From: an uncultured Lachnoanaerobaculum sp.
Lineage (GTDB): Bacteria > Bacillota > Clostridia > Lachnospirales > Lachnospiraceae
Length of the DNA stretch: 9,625 bases
Assembly (NCBI RefSeq): GCF_938015485.1
Contig: NZ_CALLVU010000101.1
Coordinates: 1 to 9,625 of the forward strand
Reading direction: 5' to 3'
Made by a program: the position numbers and the translations under genes. Shown piece after piece: positions 5,879 through 9,625 of the stretch. Below the pieces are notes generated by a model. That model did no database searches. It was given only the letters and a program-made list of their open reading frames with translations, and had not been told where the DNA came from. Every line of letters begins with the position of its first letter. Within the stretch, counting starts at the first letter, position 1.

Positions 5879-7884
5879 ACTGCCTCCATTTCTCTAAAAT
5901 ACATTTTTGTAGCAAAAATATACTTTCTGATATAAGCTTTAAATATCATATCTACACAATTATCAAAGATATCTTTATAGGAATTTCCGTCCCTAAACTT
6001 TTCAAAGCTCTTATTCACATTTTCGGCAAATTCAAATATTGCCATATTATTCTGACCTTTAAAATTTATTCCTATATATTTCTTAAATTTAGTGTAAATT
6101 TTTTCTTCCATTTCACATGCTTTATATGCCACATTAAGCCTCATTGCATTTGAAGATGTCATATTTTTATGATTTTTAAGGTAATCCTCTGCCGACTTTA
6201 TAGCTGCATTTTCTGCATCTTTTATAATATTTTCACACAGTACTTTATATACCAAACCATTTTCCTTTATGGTTGCATTTTGATTTTTTTCTTCAGTATT
6301 GTTCTCATCTGCTACTAAAAATTCGCTTCCATCAATTTGTACATCTCTTACTCTGTACTTTCCATATCCTTCATTGTTTAAAATACCTATAAAACCTTCT
6401 GATAACTTTGCTTCTTTAGTCTCAATAACAAGCTGAGTTCCCATTGAAAAAGCTATATAGCTTGGTCTTGGCATACCCCATTTACTGTTATATCCTGCTA
6501 TTCCCAATGTATCGGTATATATCTCTTTTATATCATCAATATTACAATTTAATATTTTCGAAACCTCTTTCTTTAATTCAACAATATCTCCTGTATTACA
6601 GGCAAAATCATCAACTATAATAGCATCAGATAAGAGTTCAAATATTACTTTATTGGTTGAAGATTTTTTTTCTACAACATCTTTTTTGCCAAATGATTTA
6701 ATGTTTATTCTGCACTTACCATGCTCTGAATTTATTGCCGCACCTAAATGTAATATTCCCTTATTAATATTTATAATATCAGTCAATATTTTTATATATT
6801 TCTTAGGTGCATGAATATGTCCTAAAAAACAATGTCCCTCACTCACACATTTTACTGTATATAAAAGTTTTTGCTTTTTTAGAAAATGATAATTAGTCAC
6901 CATGTCTGCAGTTATCTTTGATATATTCTTATTTCCCAACTCTCTGTAATAGCCTGAATTTCTTACATACTGAACACCATTTTGAATCTTATATCCGTCT
7001 GCAAAACTTAAAAGTATTTCAGGCTTACCTTTTTGTGACATCATTCCAAGCGGCATCGGATATGACTCTTCATCTTTTACATCGGTAGGATATGCCATGC
7101 CAAACATGACATCTTCTAAAAAATCATCCACCGTTATACCATAGTCAGTATTTGCTATACACCCGGTAAAATACCCCTGTAGAACTGTACCTGAGATATA
7201 GGGTTTTTTCAAAATAATATTATCCTCATTTTCAATACTGTAAGACAAAGTATCTATATCTTCATCAGGTACACAAATATCCTTATACTCTTTATGTTTG
7301 TTATATTCCGATAATGTACATCTAACCTCTCCATAACCTCGATTTCTGCCCAGTCCCATATTTCTTAGCAGCTTAACAGCATCTTCAATTATAATAAATT
7401 CCTGTGACTCTTTATCACAATTTATATCAAGTACCGCATTAAATACCAGACCTTTGGGAAAGGTCCCTACTATACGTAATGAATGTTTCTTTGCAATACC
7501 ATCTTCAATGGCAGTGGAATGGCGGTCGATAGTGTATATTTCTTCTATTGCAGCCGGATTTATAAGTTTTTTCTGCTCATCACTTAATCCTCTTAATTCT
7601 TCTTTTAATTCATCCACATTACTTAATACTGCATTTCCGACTCTTAATATTCCGGCGATATATCCGCTTCCAAATATCTTTTCAACTATATCTGAAGATA
7701 TATATCCGTTTTTTTGCATAAGTTCCACTTTATCACGCAAAAGTCCCTTTAATCTTCTGCCATATATAATCGGAAAGCCGTCTTTATCATAAGTTGAGCT
7801 TACATCCTGCCTGATTCCATCACCCTCACCGGCACCACAACACATATCAGATAACAGTTTTATTTCTAAGATATATCTAAGCAT
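5875..7884 (-). CDS. csx10: Csx10-type RAMP, probable Cas7-Cas5-Cas11 fusion
   Basis: This 669-aa effector subunit has three apparent parts. Residues 1-190 are a Cas7-like domain with GAGEGDGIRQD (17-27), GRRLKGLLRD (42-51) and GLGRNRGYGEV (177-187); D27 falls where Csm3 has its catalytic Asp33. Residues of about 215-525 resemble Csx10/Cas5, with ISGTVLQGYFTG (230-241), FGMAYPTD (261-268) followed by PMPLGMMSQKG (276-286), and a late glycine-containing EGYGKYRV (505-512). Residues of about 540-669 are helix-rich and could be a Cas11 small subunit, which would explain why no separate small-subunit gene is present. The ATG at 7882-7884 is chosen because GGAGGAG (7889-7895) precedes it. An upstream in-frame TTG at 7905 has no such site. 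The chosen start overlaps the end of cas10 by 8 nt. The Cas5 part would hold the crRNA handle. The Cas11 assignment is an inference from helix content and position. Confidence 0.85.
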   Translation of the reverse strand: MLRYILEIKLLSDMCCGAGEGDGIRQDVSSTYDKDGFPIIYGRRLKGLLRDKVELMQKNGYISSDIVEKIFGSGYIAGILRVGNAVLSNVDELKEELRGLSDEQKKLINPAAIEEIYTIDRHSTAIEDGIAKKHSLRIVGTFPKGLVFNAVLDINCDKESQEFIIIEDAVKLLRNMGLGRNRGYGEVRCTLSEYNKHKEYKDICVPDEDIDTLSYSIENEDNIILKKPYISGTVLQGYFTGCIANTDYGITVDDFLEDVMFGMAYPTDVKDEESYPMPLGMMSQKGKPEILLSFADGYKIQNGVQYVRNSGYYRELGNKNISKITADMVTNYHFLKKQKLLYTVKCVSEGHCFLGHIHAPKKYIKILTDIININKGILHLGAAINSEHGKCRINIKSFGKKDVVEKKSSTNKVIFELLSDAIIVDDFACNTGDIVELKKEVSKILNCNIDDIKEIYTDTLGIAGYNSKWGMPRPSYIAFSMGTQLVIETKEAKLSEGFIGILNNEGYGKYRVRDVQIDGSEFLVADENNTEEKNQNATIKENGLVYKVLCENIIKDAENAAIKSAEDYLKNHKNMTSSNAMRLNVAYKACEMEEKIYTKFKKYIGINFKGQNNMAIFEFAENVNKSFEKFRDGNSYKDIFDNCVDMIFKAYIRKYIFATKMYFREMEAV

Positions 7885-9457
7885 TATTCTCCTCCATAAG
7901 ATCAATTACATCTAATGCATCAAAATATATAGCTACATTATCAGTACTGAATACCTCTTTACTTTTATCACCACTAATACCTTCTTTATTCCTGCTTAAA
8001 ATTCTCCTATAGCAGTTTTTTGTTTCATACATTCCCAATGAATAGCTGTTTCTTAATTCTTTCAGCTTATTCCTTGCAATGTCACCTGAAAGTATTTTAT
8101 TTATTATCTCTTTAAAATCATTATACCTATGCTGTATAATACTCCTGCTATCTGTAAAAAAGTAAGGTCTGGCATTGAGTTTATATTCCTTTTCCTCATA
8201 AGAGAATGTATACTTTTCTTTTCTGTATCTAGCTATTTCAGAAGTCATTCCGCTTCGAATTATCTGAAAGTCCATACAAGATGTATCTTCCGGTATACTG
8301 CCTTTTTCACTTAATTCCCTTAATCCTGTCTTTGCCGACTTACATAATTGCTCCGCATAATCATACGCCATATCAAAAGGAAATTTATTATGTACAAATG
8401 TTACTCCCGCTCCTGCCGAAACCTTTATTTTGCTTCCGTCTATCTCGGGATACAGTTCCTTGTTTTTTTCAACTTCCTCCCCTAACTTTTGCATGTACAC
8501 ATCTACAAATTTAAAAGTCCTTCCCGCATCCATAACTATAGTTAAGTCATCACCATCTCTGATAATCACTCTAAAAGGTAAAGGTTTTTCATCCATTGTA
8601 TTATTTATTTCATACTCGTATACCTGATCCAATGTTTCAATAAGTGCATTCTCATATATACTGTCTATTTCCATGGACAGTAACTTCATATGCTTTAAAC
8701 TCTCTCTTATTGTATTACCCGGCTTGTCATCTATAGACTTTATAAAACTTTGTATTTTCTTACCCATACTGTTTCCGTCAATATGAATAATAGCAAGAAA
8801 ACTTTTTTTATCATCGGATTTAAAATATTCATCAAATTGGTCAGCAAGATTATACTTTTCCAATTTACCCATATTTCTGTATTTATGTTGATTTTTCTGA
8901 AATATGCTTGCTGCACATGCAACCTCTTTTTTGTTTTTAACATCATAGTTCACTATTACAGGTTCCAATGTGTTTACATCCTGAGCATTTATAGAAAATC
9001 CTCTTACAGTACTTACAGCAGTATGCTCTCTTTTAAATACTGCCATTTTAGACATCAACTCTTCATATACTTTTCCATATCCCTCTCCCTTAATATCCAA
9101 GTTTTCAATTTCTACAGCTGCATAACATAAACGTATATTCCCGGCAGTAAGTTTATACACTTCCTTTTGCATATCTCTATTTATTTCTTCCATAGTTTTA
9201 TCATCTTTAAAAAGTGCCATTGCATTACCGCCACCTATATACACCACATTTCCTTTTTTTTCATGGAAAAACTCATCAGGTTTATAATCTTTATTTTTCC
9301 AAGCATCATACTCTTTGACCTCTCTCCCGAGTACTTTGGGCAGGCATTCATACATAATCTTGTGTATAATATTTGAGCCACCCATCTGTTCCTTCAGCTT
9401 ACCTGTAGCAAAGATAAACTTTTGTATACCGCTTATGTCATACATCACTAAATACAT
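7877..9457 (-). CDS. cas10: Cas10 large subunit without HD domain, DGDD palm
   Basis: This 526-aa Cas10 is the large subunit of the effector and the predicted cyclic oligoadenylate synthase, triggered by bound target RNA. It opens directly with the first palm domain: YDISGIQKFIF (6-16), GGSNII (26-31) and YIGGGNAMALF (73-83). The second palm holds IHIDGNSMG (224-232, D227 as metal ligand) and IIRDGDDLTIV (298-308), where the usual GGDD reads DGDD (301-304). SAGAGVTFVHNKFPFDMAYDYAE (347-369) follows, in short the conserved SAGAGV strand and YAE helix. The C-terminal 130 residues resemble the helical D4 domain. The N-terminal HD nuclease and the Cys zinc motif between the palms are absent, so it is about half of usual Cas10 length. 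The two catalytic Asp remain, so cyclase activity is likely. The ATG at 9457 has AAAGGAG 8 nt upstream; a TTG at 9481 is in frame but lacks a site. Confidence 0.93.
   Translation of the reverse strand: MYLVMYDISGIQKFIFATGKLKEQMGGSNIIHKIMYECLPKVLGREVKEYDAWKNKDYKPDEFFHEKKGNVVYIGGGNAMALFKDDKTMEEINRDMQKEVYKLTAGNIRLCYAAVEIENLDIKGEGYGKVYEELMSKMAVFKREHTAVSTVRGFSINAQDVNTLEPVIVNYDVKNKKEVACAASIFQKNQHKYRNMGKLEKYNLADQFDEYFKSDDKKSFLAIIHIDGNSMGKKIQSFIKSIDDKPGNTIRESLKHMKLLSMEIDSIYENALIETLDQVYEYEINNTMDEKPLPFRVIIRDGDDLTIVMDAGRTFKFVDVYMQKLGEEVEKNKELYPEIDGSKIKVSAGAGVTFVHNKFPFDMAYDYAEQLCKSAKTGLRELSEKGSIPEDTSCMDFQIIRSGMTSEIARYRKEKYTFSYEEKEYKLNARPYFFTDSRSIIQHRYNDFKEIINKILSGDIARNKLKELRNSYSLGMYETKNCYRRILSRNKEGISGDKSKEVFSTDNVAIYFDALDVIDLMEENNA
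7889..7895 (-). promoter_or_regulatory. Ribosome binding site deciding the csx10-type gene start
   Basis: GGAGGAG lies 4 nt before the ATG at 7882-7884, inside the last codons of cas10. It argues against the upstream in-frame TTG at 7903-7905. Confidence 0.8.
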
Positions 9458-9551
9458 GTTTTTCTCTCCTTTATAATTCAAATTCTTTTACCAATTTTTT
9501 GTTTTCCTTTATAGATATTATTGGGTTTATCTTATAATTTCATTCCTTACC
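9458..9551 (-). other. cas6-cas10 intergenic region, no clear promoter
   Basis: These 94 nt are AT-rich. TATAAA-like and TAATAT-like hexamers occur, but none has a TTGACA-like partner at 16-18 nt, and no hairpin terminator follows cas6. Co-transcription from upstream of cas6 is therefore the simplest reading, with a weak internal promoter possible. The region contains a 9-base match to the CRISPR repeat (TAAGGAATG at 9541-9549). Confidence 0.5.
9466..9472 (-). promoter_or_regulatory. Ribosome binding site deciding the cas10 start
   Basis: AAAGGAG lies 8 nt before the ATG at 9455-9457. It fixes the cas10 start there rather than at the upstream in-frame TTG (9479-9481), which has no such site. 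Confidence 0.85.
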
Positions 9552-9625
9552 TCAGATCTGCTCAAACATTCCAAATCCCTGAGAGTTCCTCGACCCCAAA
9601 CCTGTATCGTATAAAAACTGCAAGC
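9552..9625 (-). CDS. cas6: Cas6 pre-crRNA endonuclease, C-terminal end only (partial)
   Basis: The frame open from the right edge to the TGA at 9552-9554 encodes 23 residues ending in YDTGLGSRNSQGFGMFEQI. This is the C-terminal glycine-rich loop of Cas6-family RAMP endonucleases (G-x-G-x-x-x-S-x-G-F-G-M), which cut the repeat RNA. Two other - strand frames are also open here for 20 and 32 codons but carry no recognisable motif. The stop codon lies 94 nt upstream of the cas10 start on the same strand, so cas6 probably heads the same operon and supplies the processing nuclease needed for the array. Catalytic residues and the start of the gene are outside the window. Confidence 0.82.
   Translation of the reverse strand, partial: LQFLYDTGLGSRNSQGFGMFEQI

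Noticed and set aside
7454..9376. Several + strand open frames of 61-126 aa across cas10 and the csx10-type gene.
   Set aside because: They lie antisense inside well-supported - strand cas genes, lack ribosome binding sites and have the Ser/Phe/Ile-rich composition of antisense shadows.
7877..9457. Search for an HD nuclease domain and zinc ribbon in Cas10, and for a frameshift that could have removed them.
   Set aside because: The first palm motif starts at residue 6 and cas6 ends only 94 nt upstream, leaving no room for a lost HD domain. The absence is a real feature of this protein.
9527..9625. A 32-codon open frame on the - strand reading VWGRGTLRDLECLSRSE, ending in TAA.
   Set aside because: It overlaps the frame with the clear Cas6 glycine-rich loop and has no recognised motif, so it is an out-of-frame reading of the cas6 end.
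1..9625. Search for cas1, cas2, reverse transcriptase, ring nuclease, transposase, tRNA or rRNA genes.
   Set aside because: All coding space is taken by the cas genes described and no motif or sequence of these types was seen. Adaptation genes, if present, are outside the window.

Overview
This AT-rich window with strong AGGAGG-type ribosome binding sites looks like a low-GC Firmicute, probably a Clostridia/Lachnospiraceae-type genome. That assignment is an inference from composition, ribosome binding sites and protein style only. Almost all of the window is one type III CRISPR-Cas locus: a CRISPR array on the + strand at the left, and a compact cas operon on the - strand running towards it from the right edge.

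Layout from the right edge, in transcription order: the last 23 codons of cas6 (9552-9625, cut by the window edge); cas10 without an HD nuclease domain (7877-9457); a 669-aa RAMP protein read here as a Cas7-Cas5(Csx10)-Cas11 fusion (5875-7884); a 407-aa double Cas7 (Csm3-like) protein (4655-5878); csx19 (4137-4652); a 645-aa Cas7 with a large insertion, TIGR03986-type (2198-4135); and a CARF-HEPN Csx1/TM1812-type ancillary RNase (845-2179). The genes from cas10 to csx1 overlap or lie 1-18 nt apart. From cas6 to cas10 there are 94 nt. A degraded coding remnant may follow csx1 (657-844). A bidirectional hairpin terminator (608-649) separates the operon from the array.

The array (1-562 and beyond the left edge) has eight 30-nt repeats and seven complete spacers of 38-47 nt. 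The 3' repeat end ATGGAAAC, a degenerate last repeat and a following hairpin all say it is transcribed on the + strand with its leader outside the window to the left.

Together the gene content (HD-less Cas10, Csx10, Csx19) matches subtype III-D. The pattern of fusions (Cas7-Cas5-Cas11, Cas7-2x, Cas7-insertion) and the gene order match the III-Dv/III-D2 architecture known from Synechocystis, a cyanobacterium, so finding it in a Firmicute-like genome is the main point of interest. Predicted working: Cas6 cuts the array transcript, the Cas7-type backbone binds crRNA and cuts target RNA, and the Cas10 palm (DGDD variant) makes cyclic oligoadenylate. The CARF domain of the Csx1-like protein senses that product and its HEPN domain cuts RNA. 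No cas1, cas2 or ring nuclease is visible in the window.
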